A DNA stretch of 36,803 nt from Terriglobia bacterium (GCA_020073105.1 JAIQFW010000013.1:1-36803); one strand, 5' to 3'. Shown: positions 1 through 8,328, numbered from the stretch's first letter. The notes: a model not told the origin generated them from the letters alone. Made by a program: numbers and translations.

Positions 1-882
1 GTGGGCAACGTCTACGGCAAAGTGCGTGCCATGTTGGACGACCGGGGCAACCAACTGGAAGAAGCTCCGCCCTCTACGCCAGTCGAGATTCTTGGCATGG
101 AGGGGTTGCCGCAAGCGGGCGACCAGTTTGTGGTAGTGGCGGATCGCGACAAGGCCCGAGGCATCTCCGAGTACCGCGAACAAAAGGCCCGCGAGGCCGC
201 CCTCGCCAAGAGTTCCCGCGTTTCCCTGGAAGGCCTGGCCGAACAAATCAAGACCGCCGGCATCAAGGAGCTGAACATCATCCTCAAAGCCGATGTCGGC
301 GGCTCGGTCGAAGTGCTCAGCGATCTTCTCGCCAAGCTTTCCAACGACAAGGTTCGCTTGCGAGTGCTGCACTCCGGCGTCGGCGCCATTACGGAGACCG
401 ACGTGCTTCTGGCGTCCGCCTCCAATGCCATCATTATCGGCTTCAACGTCCGTCCGGAGCGCAAGGCGCAGGAACTCGCCGAGCACGAAAAAGTAGACAT
501 CCGCCTGCACTCGATCATTTACGAACTGCAGGATGAGATCAAGCGCGCCATGAGCGGCCTGCTGGAGCCGACCATCAAGGAGACTTACCAGGGCCGCGCC
601 GAAGTGCTGGAAACCTTCCGTATTCCCAAGGTCGGCACCGTCGCTGGTTGCCGGGTCAGCGATGGCTTGATCAAGCGCGATTCCGAGGTCCGTCTGCTGC
701 GGGACAACGTGGTGATCTTCAAGGGCAAAGTCGGATCGCTGCGCCGTTTCAAGGACGACGCCAGCGAAGTGCGCAACGGTATGGAGTGCGGCATCTCGAT
801 CGCCAACTATGGCGACATCAAGGTTGGCGACGTGATTGAGGCCTTCGTCACCGAGAAGATTGCCGCTGAAGTCATTGCGTAG
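1..882 (+). CDS. infB: Translation initiation factor IF-2, C-terminal part (5' truncated by window edge)
   Basis: IF-2 is the GTPase that places initiator fMet-tRNA on the 30S subunit and promotes 50S joining. The reading frame is open from base 1, so the true start and the GTPase domain lie outside the window. The 293 visible residues hold the end of the beta-barrel domain II, the C1 domain (from about residue 88, ELNIILKADVGGSVE) and the C2 beta-barrel (about 198-285, GRAEVLETFRIPKVGTVAGC onward) that binds the formyl-methionine end of the tRNA. ylxP and rbfA lie downstream on the same strand, which is the usual infB neighbourhood, but an opposite-strand gene (939-2018) sits between. No terminator hairpin is obvious in 883-938. 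Identification is very secure. Confidence 0.97.
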   Translation: MGNVYGKVRAMLDDRGNQLEEAPPSTPVEILGMEGLPQAGDQFVVVADRDKARGISEYREQKAREAALAKSSRVSLEGLAEQIKTAGIKELNIILKADVGGSVEVLSDLLAKLSNDKVRLRVLHSGVGAITETDVLLASASNAIIIGFNVRPERKAQELAEHEKVDIRLHSIIYELQDEIKRAMSGLLEPTIKETYQGRAEVLETFRIPKVGTVAGCRVSDGLIKRDSEVRLLRDNVVIFKGKVGSLRRFKDDASEVRNGMECGISIANYGDIKVGDVIEAFVTEKIAAEVIA

Positions 883-938
883 AGCAGTGGTTGGTCGTGG
901 GGGGTCTGTCGTTGGCCGAGTTTGTACACCGAATGCGA

Positions 939-2018
939 CTAGGGTTTGCCTGAGTCGTGATTAACATTCGGTGTCACCTTCCGAACGAAGAATTCTTGAA
1001 ACACGTTGACGCCGGCAGTGGCTCCAATCCCGATGAGCCCGGTTTCGATGGTTAACCCTGCTCCGTTGCGATCTTTCTCCGGATAGTAAAGATTCGAGAT
1101 GCCGCCAGCAGCGAGGCTTCCAAAGATATTCGAGTAATTCGCCTGCCAGTGTCCATTGTCGCCCTTGCAAATCACCGAACTGGCCAGCGCATAGAGAATC
1201 CGTGATCGCTTACTGCCGCTGCCCTTGTAGAAATAACGGGGATCCTGTTTCAGGAGCGATGGCAGGATGGCGCCCCCGATCAACGTGCCGGAAACCAGGT
1301 CGGCATAGGAAGCGCCATAGCGCTTGGCATAACCTTCTGCGCCTTGCCCATATCCGCTAAAGGCATTTTGTGCCTGCTGCACTCCCGCAATGACCCCGAC
1401 CATGGCAAACGTGATGGGATCCACCGTCGTCTTCCAGGCAAGCTCAAACTTTTGCTTCGAGGTGAGGGGAACCGCATTCCCATGCTCGTAGGTGACATAG
1501 AAATTGGGAACGACGCCGAAGACCCGCTGCTTCTCCTGCTCTTTGATCTGCTCTTCCGCCACTTCCTCCGGAGAACCTCCGACCCGCACCTCGGTGATGG
1601 CCTCGGCGACATTCAGAGTAATCTGGGGGACAAGGTAGACCTCCCCCAAGAGCAGGACTCCAGAAGATGTTTGCGTGGCGAAGCCCGTCGACGTGATGGT
1701 GAGCTGGAAGGGGCCAGAAGCGATGTTGGCAAAGGAGAATTGTCCATTGTCGCCGGAGAACACCTCTTGCTGCGATTGGTCTTCACGGGTAAGTTTCACC
1801 CGGGCCCCGGCGACGACGGCTCCGCTTCGGTCCACCACGGTTCCGCTGATGCTTCCTGCCAATTGCTTGGGAAGTTGCCCGCCAGAGGGGGAATCAGTCC
1901 TCTGAGGCTCTGGACTGGGGCCGGGCGCCGGCTGAAGGGTCTGTGCCACGCTGCGCGACGTGCAGCCCATAATCGTAAGCGCCAGAACCAGAAGTTGGGA
2001 CTTTAACTGAACGGACAT
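939..2018 (-). CDS. Secreted protein with N-terminal carboxypeptidase-regulatory-like (CnaB-type) domain
   Basis: The protein has about 359 residues. A hydrophobic signal sequence ends near SRSVAQ. After a proline-rich linker comes a carboxypeptidase-regulatory-like beta-sandwich (ISGTVVDRSGAVVAGARVKL, then GQFSFANIASGPFQLTI), the module that begins many acidobacterial TonB-dependent transporters. The C-terminal part is not a TonB barrel; it holds glycine-rich, weakly hydrophobic segments (GTLIGGAILPSLL, IGIGATAGVNVFQEFF). The start chosen is the ATG at 2016-2018, preceded by a purine-rich GGAGAGAGGA; a TTG two codons earlier is possible. The role is unknown; an outer-membrane or periplasmic location is inferred. 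The gene is opposite to its flanking translation genes and breaks an otherwise conserved infB-ylxP-rbfA order. Confidence 0.8.
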   Translation of the reverse strand: MSVQLKSQLLVLALTIMGCTSRSVAQTLQPAPGPSPEPQRTDSPSGGQLPKQLAGSISGTVVDRSGAVVAGARVKLTREDQSQQEVFSGDNGQFSFANIASGPFQLTITSTGFATQTSSGVLLLGEVYLVPQITLNVAEAITEVRVGGSPEEVAEEQIKEQEKQRVFGVVPNFYVTYEHGNAVPLTSKQKFELAWKTTVDPITFAMVGVIAGVQQAQNAFSGYGQGAEGYAKRYGASYADLVSGTLIGGAILPSLLKQDPRYFYKGSGSKRSRILYALASSVICKGDNGHWQANYSNIFGSLAAGGISNLYYPEKDRNGAGLTIETGLIGIGATAGVNVFQEFFVRKVTPNVNHDSGKP

Positions 2019-2282
2019 GAACAAAAATTCCTCTCTCCTCTCAGGTTCTGCAAGCCGGCATCACCCAATAATCTTCATCAAGTGAGCGAACCCAACGTCT
2101 CCGCGGTGCCCCCAAGCCCCAGTCACAGGATACAAGAATATTAGATTGAAACAGGAGGTGCACCGGCACCCGAAAGCACAAGCCCTAGTGGGAGGTGGTG
2201 AATCCTGTCGAAGAGAGAGAAAACGCTATCCGCTTCTCAAAGCCTTTTGTCTTAAGATAGCTGCTGGAGACGCAAAGCTGAC

Positions 2283-2570
2283 TTGATTGCTTTTCTCACC
2301 CTCGAGCTGCACATTGAAGTGGCCCAGTCTCTCAAAGACAAGCGGCAAGTCGTGCGTAGCCTGAAAGACCGGCTGCGCGCCCACTTCAATGTGGCGGTGG
2401 CGGAACTCGATTCGACGGGATTGTGGAACCGGGCCACGCTCGGCGTCGTCAGCATTTCCGACTCGCGCGACTATCTCGATGGCTTGATGAAGAACATTGA
2501 GCGTCAGGCGGCGCGCATCGCCAACAACGCCGGGGCTGAGATAACCGATTCTTTCGTGGAGTTTCTCTGA
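2283..2570 (+). CDS. ylxP: DUF503 / YlxP-like protein
   Basis: A 95-residue protein of the DUF503 family, usually found between infB and rbfA. Characteristic pieces are the start MIAFLTLELHI, the segment SLKDKRQVVRSLKDRLRAHFNVAVAE, and TLGVVSISDSR. YlxP is thought to act near ribosome assembly because of this constant linkage, but the biochemical role is not settled. The start is a TTG at 2283 with a GGAG about a dozen bases upstream; no in-frame ATG would keep the conserved N-terminus. It lies upstream of rbfA with a gap of 214 bases, larger than usual for this operon, in which I see no gene. Confidence 0.9.
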   Translation: MIAFLTLELHIEVAQSLKDKRQVVRSLKDRLRAHFNVAVAELDSTGLWNRATLGVVSISDSRDYLDGLMKNIERQAARIANNAGAEITDSFVEFL

Positions 2571-2784
2571 ATCACAATGCGGATATATCTCCGGCAGGAT
2601 CGGTATTCCGTCCCCTGTCCCGAGGCCGGCGCGCTCAGTTCTGATTGCAAGCCCCAGCCGGCGGCGGCGCTCCCGCCCCGAACTCGCCGAAACTGCACTG
2701 AAGTACTGTCGCAAACCGCATCAAGGGCACACTGGAAGCTCATTTTCTGATATTCTCATCCGTTTTACTCCGAGGCCAAGAGCA

Positions 2785-3147
2785 GTGGAAAAGCGAGGGC
2801 AGAAATATCATCGGGAGCGGCTGGGAGAAGCCCTGCGCGAGGAAATCGAGACTATCGTGGAGGGTGAGCTGGCCGATCCTCGGGTGGGGTTGGTCAATGT
2901 GAGCAGCGTGGAACTGGCGGAGGATTCCCGTTCGGCGCGGATTTTCGTGGTGGTCGAAGGGGATGACGCGGAAGCCGACCGAACTCTGGAGGGTTTGGCC
3001 GCGGCAGTAGGTTTCATCCGCCACGAGGTGGCCGACCGCTTGCATCTGCGTCGCGCGCCGGAACTGTTTTTCCAGCTGGACCGCTCGCAAAAGTACCAAA
3101 GCCGCATCAGCGAACTCTTGAGTCGCGCAAAGAAAAGGAGCAAGTGA
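2785..3147 (+). CDS. rbfA: 30S ribosome-binding factor A
   Basis: RbfA is a small KH-type protein that binds immature 30S subunits and helps 16S rRNA 5' end maturation. The 120-residue length is normal. The family signature is clear: N-terminal RGQKYHRERLGEALREEIETIV, then LADPRVGLVNVSSVELAEDSRSARIFV and the C-terminal RRAPELFFQLDRS. The start is GTG at 2785 with GAGG about 11 bases upstream. The stop codon overlaps the GTG start of nrnA (GTGA at 3144-3147), so the two are translationally coupled. The position after infB and ylxP fits its job in ribosome biogenesis. Confidence 0.95.
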   Translation: MEKRGQKYHRERLGEALREEIETIVEGELADPRVGLVNVSSVELAEDSRSARIFVVVEGDDAEADRTLEGLAAAVGFIRHEVADRLHLRRAPELFFQLDRSQKYQSRISELLSRAKKRSK

Positions 3148-4118
3148 TTTTTGCGGAGATCTCGCCAAAAATGCTGAAGGAAGTTCTCAGACATATCGAA
3201 CAGCGGAACCGCTTTCTCCTGACCTCGCACGCCCGTCCCGACGGCGACGCGATCGGCTCAGCCCTGGCTTGCTGCCAGATTCTGCGCCTCATGGGCAAAG
3301 AGGCCGAAGTGGTCCTGCGCGACGGGGTTCCACGGATCTATCAGCCCCTGCCGTTTGCCGATAAGGTGATCACCGCTGAGCGGGTCAACGGCCGCTACGA
3401 GGCTGCCATTATTCTCGAATGTGACAGCATCCAACGCACCCGGCTCGAAGGCCTGGAGGACCGCTTTCTGATCAGCATTGACCACCACCTCAGCGGGCGG
3501 CCTTTCGCTAACGTGAACTGGATCGATCCCAAGGCGGTGGCCACGGCGGAAATGGTGTACCGCCTGGCACGGGAAGCGGGGGTGGCAATCTCCCCCGAGA
3601 TTGCCACCTGCCTTTACACTGCCGTGCTCACGGACACAGGTTCATTCATGTTCGAAGGCACCAACGAGCACACCTTCGCGTTGGCGAGGGAACTGGTCCT
3701 GGCAGGCGCCGACCCCGCGCATTGTGCGCGCAATGTGTATTTCGCACACTCCACCGCCAAGATGCGTCTGCTGGGCTCGGCTTTGTCGAATCTGCACCGC
3801 GAGGGCCACCTCGCCTGGATTTGGGTTACCCAGGATCAGATGGAGCAGGCGGGCGCCAAGGAAGAGGATTGCGAAGGGCTGGTGAACTACACGCTCTCGA
3901 TCCAGGATGTGGAGGTGGCTGCGTTCTTCCGCGAGCTGCCCGATGGCCGCTTCCGGGTGAGCCTGCGCAGCAAAGGCCAATTGAACGTGGCAACGGTGGC
4001 CGATCGCTTCGGTGGTGGCGGCCACAAGTGTGCCAGCGGCTGCTCGCTCGACGGTCCCTTGTCGGTCGCGGTGGCGCGCGTGATTGCCCAACTTGGCGGC
4101 AGTCCTCCCGTACAATAA
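3144..4118 (+). CDS. nrnA: DHH-family oligoribonuclease / pAp phosphatase (NrnA)
   Basis: NrnA-type enzymes degrade very short RNA oligonucleotides to mononucleotides and dephosphorylate 3'-phosphoadenosine 5'-phosphate, using manganese. The 324 residues show the full DHH/DHHA1 layout: HARPDGDAIGSAL at 29-41, an aspartate in LECDS (94), the DHH motif at 113-115 and the C-terminal DHHA1 glycine motif GGGGHKCASG at 290-299. The start is GTG at 3144, overlapping the rbfA stop, with AGGAG just upstream. The rbfA-nrnA pairing is common in bacteria lacking the Orn exonuclease. All catalytic motifs are intact, so activity is expected. Confidence 0.94.
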   Translation: MIFAEISPKMLKEVLRHIEQRNRFLLTSHARPDGDAIGSALACCQILRLMGKEAEVVLRDGVPRIYQPLPFADKVITAERVNGRYEAAIILECDSIQRTRLEGLEDRFLISIDHHLSGRPFANVNWIDPKAVATAEMVYRLAREAGVAISPEIATCLYTAVLTDTGSFMFEGTNEHTFALARELVLAGADPAHCARNVYFAHSTAKMRLLGSALSNLHREGHLAWIWVTQDQMEQAGAKEEDCEGLVNYTLSIQDVEVAAFFRELPDGRFRVSLRSKGQLNVATVADRFGGGGHKCASGCSLDGPLSVAVARVIAQLGGSPPVQ

Positions 4119-4124
4119 CCATCC

Positions 4125-4373
4125 ATGGACATTTTACTGGCGCGGCAGATCGCTTCCTTTGTGGGCGCGTTACTCATTCTGATTGCCTACGTTGGGCACC
4201 AGTTGAGGTGGATGGATGCCCGCAAGGCCGCATACAACGTTTTAAACGCCATCGGCTCACTGATTCTGGCGTACATTGCGTTTCATCCCTTCCAGGTCGG
4301 CTTTGTCATGTTGGAGGTGGCCTGGGTGCTGATCAGTCTGTACGCACTGTTGAGACCACGGATCAATTTGTGA
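4125..4373 (+). CDS. Small membrane protein, CBU_0592-like
   Basis: An 82-residue protein with three predicted membrane segments (around LLILIAYVGHQL, AIGSLILAYIAF and FVMLEVAWVLISLYAL). The pattern, including the charged RWMDARKAAYNVLNAIGS stretch between the first two helices, resembles the CBU_0592 family of uncharacterised bacterial membrane proteins. The ATG is 6 bases after the nrnA stop, so it is probably the last gene of that operon. Its TGA stop (4371-4373) is the first three bases of a heptamer repeat array, so the extreme C-terminus may have been set by that array. Function unknown. Confidence 0.75.
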   Translation: MDILLARQIASFVGALLILIAYVGHQLRWMDARKAAYNVLNAIGSLILAYIAFHPFQVGFVMLEVAWVLISLYALLRPRINL

Positions 4374-4448
4374 TTCTTGATTTCTGATTGTTGATTGAAT
4401 GGCCGTCGGATTCGATCTGCAATCAAAAATCATCAATCAACCATCAAA
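4371..4448. repeat. Inverted pair of heptamer arrays (locus A), TGATTNN x4 and AATCANN x4
   Basis: Positions 4371-4398 read as four exact 7-base units: TGATTCT, TGATTTC, TGATTGT, TGATTGA. After 22 bases, positions 4421-4448 read AATCAAA, AATCATC, AATCAAC, CATCAAA, which is the same unit family in reverse complement. The two arms could pair into an imperfect hairpin. The left arm contains the stop codon of the 82-residue membrane protein; the right arm lies inside the first codons of the next reading frame. Confidence 0.9.
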
Positions 4449-6087
4449 ATTCGGAAGAGTGGCCACAGCGCCCGCCTCCCGTCTGCGCACCGACTGGCTT
4501 CTGCTCGCCGGCTTCTGTGGTTTTTTGTTCTTCTTTGGTCTTTCATCCTTTGGCTTGGTCGGCGCCGACGAGCCTCGCTACGCTCAGGTAGCTCGCGAAA
4601 TGCTCGCCCGCCACGATTGGATTACTCCTACCTTGGGCGGCAAGCCCTGGCTGGAAAAGCCCCCGCTGTACTACTGGCAAGCGATGCTCTCCTACAGCAT
4701 CTTCGGCGTGAGCGATTGGGCGTCACGGTTGCCCTCGGCCGTGGACGCCGCCTTGATGGTGCTCGCTGTGTACTTCTTTCTGCGCCGCTTTCGGCCTGGA
4801 TCACACCTCGACGGTGCTTTGATGACAGCTTCTGCCGCGGGCGTGATCGGGTTTGCACGCGCCGCGTCGACCGACATGCCATTAGCAGCGACGTTCACCA
4901 TTGCACTTCTGGCGTGGTACGCCTGGTATGAGAGCCAGGCGAAGTTGTGGCTGGCCATCGCCTATGTCTTTCTGGGCTTGGGTACCCTGGCTAAAGGACC
5001 GGTTGCGCCATTTCTGGCCGCCATGATCGTCGTGATCTTCGCCACCGCCAAGGGCGAGTACCGGTTGCTTTGGCGAAGCCTGTGGATTCCAGGGATCCTC
5101 CTTGCCTGCGTCATCGTTGCGCCCTGGTTCGTCGCGGTACAGCTCAGAAATCCGGAGTTCTTCCACACCTTCATCCTGCAACACAACGTGGAGCGCTTCA
5201 GCACCAACCTGTATCACCACCGGCAGCCGTTCTGGTTCTACATTCCGGTGGCTCTTCTGGGACTGGTCCCCTGGACGTTGTTTGCAGGCGCAGCAGTTGT
5301 GGAGGCCGTTCGCACCTGGTGGGGGGACCGCCGGGAGATGTTTCGGTCTGAAAATGCGTTGGGTGCCTTTCTGACTGTTTGGTTCATCGTTCCGATCTTG
5401 TTCTTCTCCCTTTCGCAATCCAAGCTGCCGGGCTACATCTTGCCGGCCCTGCCTGCGGGTACGCTGCTCTTGGCGGAGTACGTGCGACGGCATACGACGG
5501 ACCACGATCCGCCAGGTGCCACCTTAGCCATTCTGCACGCGTTGGTCGCGGCTGTGCCGGTCGTTCCCGCATTGATGATCCAATACATTGTGTTACAGCA
5601 CCGGCTGCCGTGGGGGAAGGCGGCTGCCATTTCCTGCGTGTTTGGTGCTGTGCTGGCAATCGGGATTGCGGTGACGTTACGGATGCAACCCGGGCTGGGC
5701 ATTCTGCGCTTTGTGACTCTTGTTCCTGTCGTGCTTGCGGTGGCTGCCGTGCTTCGCCTGGGCGCTCCAGCGCTGGACAGCACCCTGTCGACACGGCCAC
5801 TGGCCGAGGACATCGCTCGCCTGGACACAAGACGCCTCCCCATAGCTGTGTTCCGGGTTCGCCGCGAAACGGAATTTGGTCTTGCCTTCTATCGCAACCA
5901 GGCGATTGAACGATATGAGCGGGACCCGGCGCCGGCTGGCGAGCACTTGGTCGTGGCTGCTGGGGGATCCCAAACCGAACTGGCCAAGCTGGTCGTGGGC
6001 CGGCGCGTCTCCTACCTGGGAAGCTTCGCGCCGCAGGGTCTCGACTACTATTGGGTGGCCGCTCCCGGGATGAGCCACGAGCATTGA
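4399..6087 (+). CDS. GT39/ArnT-like membrane glycosyltransferase
   Basis: Enzymes of this fold move a sugar from a polyprenyl-phosphate carrier to lipid A, protein or other envelope acceptors on the outer face of the inner membrane. The protein has about a dozen hydrophobic segments. The first periplasmic loop carries GADEPRYAQVAREML, whose acidic DE pair is the expected catalytic site, followed by GGKPWLEKPPLYYW, typical of the ArnT/PMT superfamily. Substrate cannot be told from sequence. The start is uncertain: ATG 4399 has no clear ribosome site and its first 20 codons are partly heptamer repeat, while GTG at 4459 would give 542 residues starting just before the first helix. The next gene, on the other strand, ends one base away. 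Confidence 0.88.
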   Translation: MAVGFDLQSKIINQPSKFGRVATAPASRLRTDWLLLAGFCGFLFFFGLSSFGLVGADEPRYAQVAREMLARHDWITPTLGGKPWLEKPPLYYWQAMLSYSIFGVSDWASRLPSAVDAALMVLAVYFFLRRFRPGSHLDGALMTASAAGVIGFARAASTDMPLAATFTIALLAWYAWYESQAKLWLAIAYVFLGLGTLAKGPVAPFLAAMIVVIFATAKGEYRLLWRSLWIPGILLACVIVAPWFVAVQLRNPEFFHTFILQHNVERFSTNLYHHRQPFWFYIPVALLGLVPWTLFAGAAVVEAVRTWWGDRREMFRSENALGAFLTVWFIVPILFFSLSQSKLPGYILPALPAGTLLLAEYVRRHTTDHDPPGATLAILHALVAAVPVVPALMIQYIVLQHRLPWGKAAAISCVFGAVLAIGIAVTLRMQPGLGILRFVTLVPVVLAVAAVLRLGAPALDSTLSTRPLAEDIARLDTRRLPIAVFRVRRETEFGLAFYRNQAIERYERDPAPAGEHLVVAAGGSQTELAKLVVGRRVSYLGSFAPQGLDYYWVAAPGMSHEH

Positions 6088-6088
6088 G

Positions 6089-7021
6089 TCACAAGGTCAG
6101 TTCCCAGGTTTCTGCCACCAGGTGATCGCGCCCCCAACTGCTGTGCCGCTTTCTGCCGGCCAGCTTGAATCCAGCATCTTGGTACAAATGCCGCGCCGCT
6201 TGCAGTTCACTTTGCGTCCACAGGGTGATCTTCTTGTATCCAGCCTGGCGGGCGAAGCGGACACATTCGCTGACTAAGCGTCTCCCGATTCCTAGCCCCC
6301 GAGCGCTAGGCTCTACCAGCAGCGTGCGCAGCTTCGCAACGGTTTTTGATTTTTTCACGAGGAAGACGCATCCCACGTTCTCGCCATCTCGTTCGGCAAT
6401 CCAGCAGCGTTCGCGGTTGGGTTCAAGGTTCTGAATGAATTCGGCAACAATCCCAGCCACCAGCGCTTCAAAGCGTTCGTCGTAGCCATACTCCTGCGAG
6501 TAGAGGACACCATGACGGTGGACCACCCACCCCATGTCTCCCGGTCGAGATGGCCGCAACACATAGGGAACCTTTGGCTTGGTGTCAGGCTCTAACAGCT
6601 GCGAGATCGTCCGCATGGCTCGCCCCAACTGGTCCTGCTGGGTAGGGGACAGCCTGCTCAGCAGGTCCTTTACCTGTTGATTGGAGCGTACGTCGAGGGG
6701 CGCGAAGGCCCGCCGGCCCGGCTCCGTCAATACCAAATGGCTTTGGCGGCCATCGGCGGCCGAGGGTGTGCGCGAAATCAAGCCTTGCCTTTCAAACCCC
6801 CGCAGCATCCGGCTCAGATAGCCGGCGTCCAGCCCCAAATCGCGGCCCAGTTCGGTTGCGGTCAGCCGGTGGTGATGGGCCAGTTCGTAGAGGACGCGGA
6901 CTTCGGTCAGCGAGTAGCCGCTGTCCAAAAGTCCTTCGTTCAGCACCCCGATTTTTTGGGTGTAGAACCGGTTGAAACGGCGCACCGCCTGCACCTGCCG
7001 GGGAATGACCGAGGCACTCAT
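6089..7021 (-). CDS. MarR-family regulator fused to GNAT acetyltransferase
   Basis: A 310-residue two-domain protein. Residues about 10-140 form a MarR-type winged helix (SLTEVRVLYELAHHHRLTATEL, recognition region DLGLDAGYLSRMLRGFERQGLI, wing around RTPSAADGRQSHLVLTE). Residues about 152-310 form a GNAT acetyltransferase with the acetyl-CoA loop RGLGIG at 241-246 and the C-terminal HLYQDAGFKL. Such fusions are known and are thought to be DNA-binding regulators that may also acetylate or sense a small molecule; the ligand here is unknown. The ATG at 7021 has no Shine-Dalgarno, which agrees with a promoter placed only a few bases upstream. A palindrome over the -35 suggests autorepression. Confidence 0.9.
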   Translation of the reverse strand: MSASVIPRQVQAVRRFNRFYTQKIGVLNEGLLDSGYSLTEVRVLYELAHHHRLTATELGRDLGLDAGYLSRMLRGFERQGLISRTPSAADGRQSHLVLTEPGRRAFAPLDVRSNQQVKDLLSRLSPTQQDQLGRAMRTISQLLEPDTKPKVPYVLRPSRPGDMGWVVHRHGVLYSQEYGYDERFEALVAGIVAEFIQNLEPNRERCWIAERDGENVGCVFLVKKSKTVAKLRTLLVEPSARGLGIGRRLVSECVRFARQAGYKKITLWTQSELQAARHLYQDAGFKLAGRKRHSSWGRDHLVAETWELTL

Positions 7022-7033
7022 GGGTCAATTGCC

Positions 7034-7062
7034 AGTATCATCCAGATAGTTGACTGAGTCAA
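7034..7062 (-). promoter_or_regulatory. Promoter and palindromic operator of the MarR-GNAT gene
   Basis: On the minus strand TTGACT (7062-7057) and GATACT (7039-7034) are separated by exactly 17 bases, a good sigma-70 pair (5/6 and 4/6 matches to consensus). The -35 is half of a perfect 13-base palindrome TTGACTGAGTCAA (7050-7062). The expected transcription start, about 7027, is only some six bases before the ATG, so the mRNA would be almost leaderless. A MarR dimer on this palindrome would block RNA polymerase; that binding is inference. Confidence 0.6.
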
Positions 7063-7150
7063 GTAAATCGAACATGACATGGCCGTTGACATTTTCGTCG
7101 TGTAGGTTTCCGAAGGCACTTCTTCAAGGGGCGTGACGTGGGGCTGTTTG

Positions 7151-7178
7151 GCCAAATGCCAAGTGCCAGGTGCCAAGT
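7151..7178 (+). repeat. Heptamer array (locus B), GCCARRT x4
   Basis: Four exact 7-base units: GCCAAAT, GCCAAGT, GCCAGGT, GCCAAGT. It lies in the divergent intergenic region between the MarR-GNAT gene and the next acetyltransferase, upstream of the start chosen for the latter. Confidence 0.85.
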
Positions 7179-7311
7179 GCTCCTTGCTGGCCGCTTGGCT
7201 GTTGGCTTTGGATGTTCTTGCCGTTTGCCTCCGTACCGCCGCTGCCACTACACTCGCATTTCGCGGCGGCGAGCATGGCAAGGGCCCGCCGTTGTCCTCC
7301 AGGAGCCCCAG

Positions 7312-8253
7312 GTGGAGATTCTCGATCTCAGGCACTTCTCATCGGCCGACCTCCGTCCGCTGCTGGAAGACGAGATCCAGGTGTGGTCTCGCCTGCTTTG
7401 CTGGGACTACAGCGGCTCGGCCGAAATGATTCTGCGCTACGTGGACTCCAAGATCCTGCCGGGGTACGCAGCCGTGGATCGCGGACGGGTCTTCGGGTAT
7501 GCATTCTTCGTCTACGAGGGCAGCAAGGGAGTCATTGGCGATCTGTTCGTGGCCAACGGTGGACGCTTGCCCGATCCCCACCAGGTGGAATCCCAGTTAC
7601 TCACTCACGTGATCGAGACCTTGCAGCAGTCGCCTGGGCTGCACCGGGTGGAGGCGCAGTTGCTGGTGCACGAGGCGGGCGTGGTCGCGCGCTCCTTCGT
7701 CGACCAGGGGTTTCAGCGCCACGCACGGCTCTTCATGGTATTGCCGCTCGCGGACTCTACGCCGTCCGTTTCGGTGCACAGCGACATTGAGATCCGGCCC
7801 TGGGCGGAGCAGGATTACCAGTCCGCTGCAGCCGTCATCACCACCGCTTACCGCAGCCACGTGGACTCCCAGATCAACGACCAATACCGCAGCCTTAGTG
7901 GCTCTCTGCGCTTTCTGAACAATATTGTTCGCTTTCCCGGATGCGGAACGTTCGACCCCGAATCGTCATTCGTGGCGGTCCACAAGCGGGCCCGGACGCT
8001 GATCGGGCTGATTCTCTGCTCCCGCGTGCGTCATGATGTGGGCCATGTGACCCAGGTCTGTGTGCTGCCCGAGAATCGTGGCCAGGGAATTGGCGAGGCC
8101 TTGCTGGCCCGCGCCGCTGGAAACCTGCGCCAACGGAAGTTTACGATGCTGTCCTTGACCGTGACCGAGGCCAACAAGCGCGCCGTCGATCTCTACCTGC
8201 GCCTGGGGTTTGATACCAAGCGGGTGTTCGACGCTTTCGTGTGGGAAGGGTAG
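7312..8253 (+). CDS. GNAT-family N-acetyltransferase, tandem-domain length
   Basis: A protein of about 313 residues. The C-terminal half is a clear GNAT domain (IEIRPWAEQDYQSAAAVI, then VCVLPENRGQGIGEALL with the acetyl-CoA loop near residue 258, and ANKRAVDLYLRLGF). The N-terminal half (VEILDLRHFSSADLRPLL, GYAFFVYEGSKGVIGDLFV) looks like a second, degenerate GNAT fold. The frame is open further upstream to 7138, but I chose GTG 7312 because AGGAG (7301-7305) lies six bases before it and the upstream part is repeat-rich and low in protein character. It is divergent from the MarR-GNAT gene and may share its control region. Acceptor substrate unknown. Confidence 0.83.
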   Translation: MEILDLRHFSSADLRPLLEDEIQVWSRLLCWDYSGSAEMILRYVDSKILPGYAAVDRGRVFGYAFFVYEGSKGVIGDLFVANGGRLPDPHQVESQLLTHVIETLQQSPGLHRVEAQLLVHEAGVVARSFVDQGFQRHARLFMVLPLADSTPSVSVHSDIEIRPWAEQDYQSAAAVITTAYRSHVDSQINDQYRSLSGSLRFLNNIVRFPGCGTFDPESSFVAVHKRARTLIGLILCSRVRHDVGHVTQVCVLPENRGQGIGEALLARAAGNLRQRKFTMLSLTVTEANKRAVDLYLRLGFDTKRVFDAFVWEG

Positions 8254-8290
8254 GCACCTCCGACTCCCTGCTCCTGTCCGTGCCTGTTAT

Positions 8291-8324
8291 GGTAGAATGG
8301 TAGCATTGGAGGGTAGAAGGGTAG
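8291..8324 (+). promoter_or_regulatory. Direct-repeat candidate operator of vapBC
   Basis: GGTAGAATGGTAG (8291-8303) recurs as GGTAGAAGGGTAG (8312-8324) with one mismatch, starting 21 bases apart, about two helical turns. The second copy runs into the GGAGGG ribosome site just before the vapB ATG at 8329. Toxin-antitoxin operons are usually repressed by their own complex bound near the start, so this is a plausible operator, but binding is inference. Confidence 0.45.
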
Positions 8325-8328
8325 ATTC

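Noticed and set aside
7138-7311. N-terminal extension of the GNAT protein
   Set aside because: It overlaps a repeat array and lacks protein character; GTG 7312 has a strong ribosome site.
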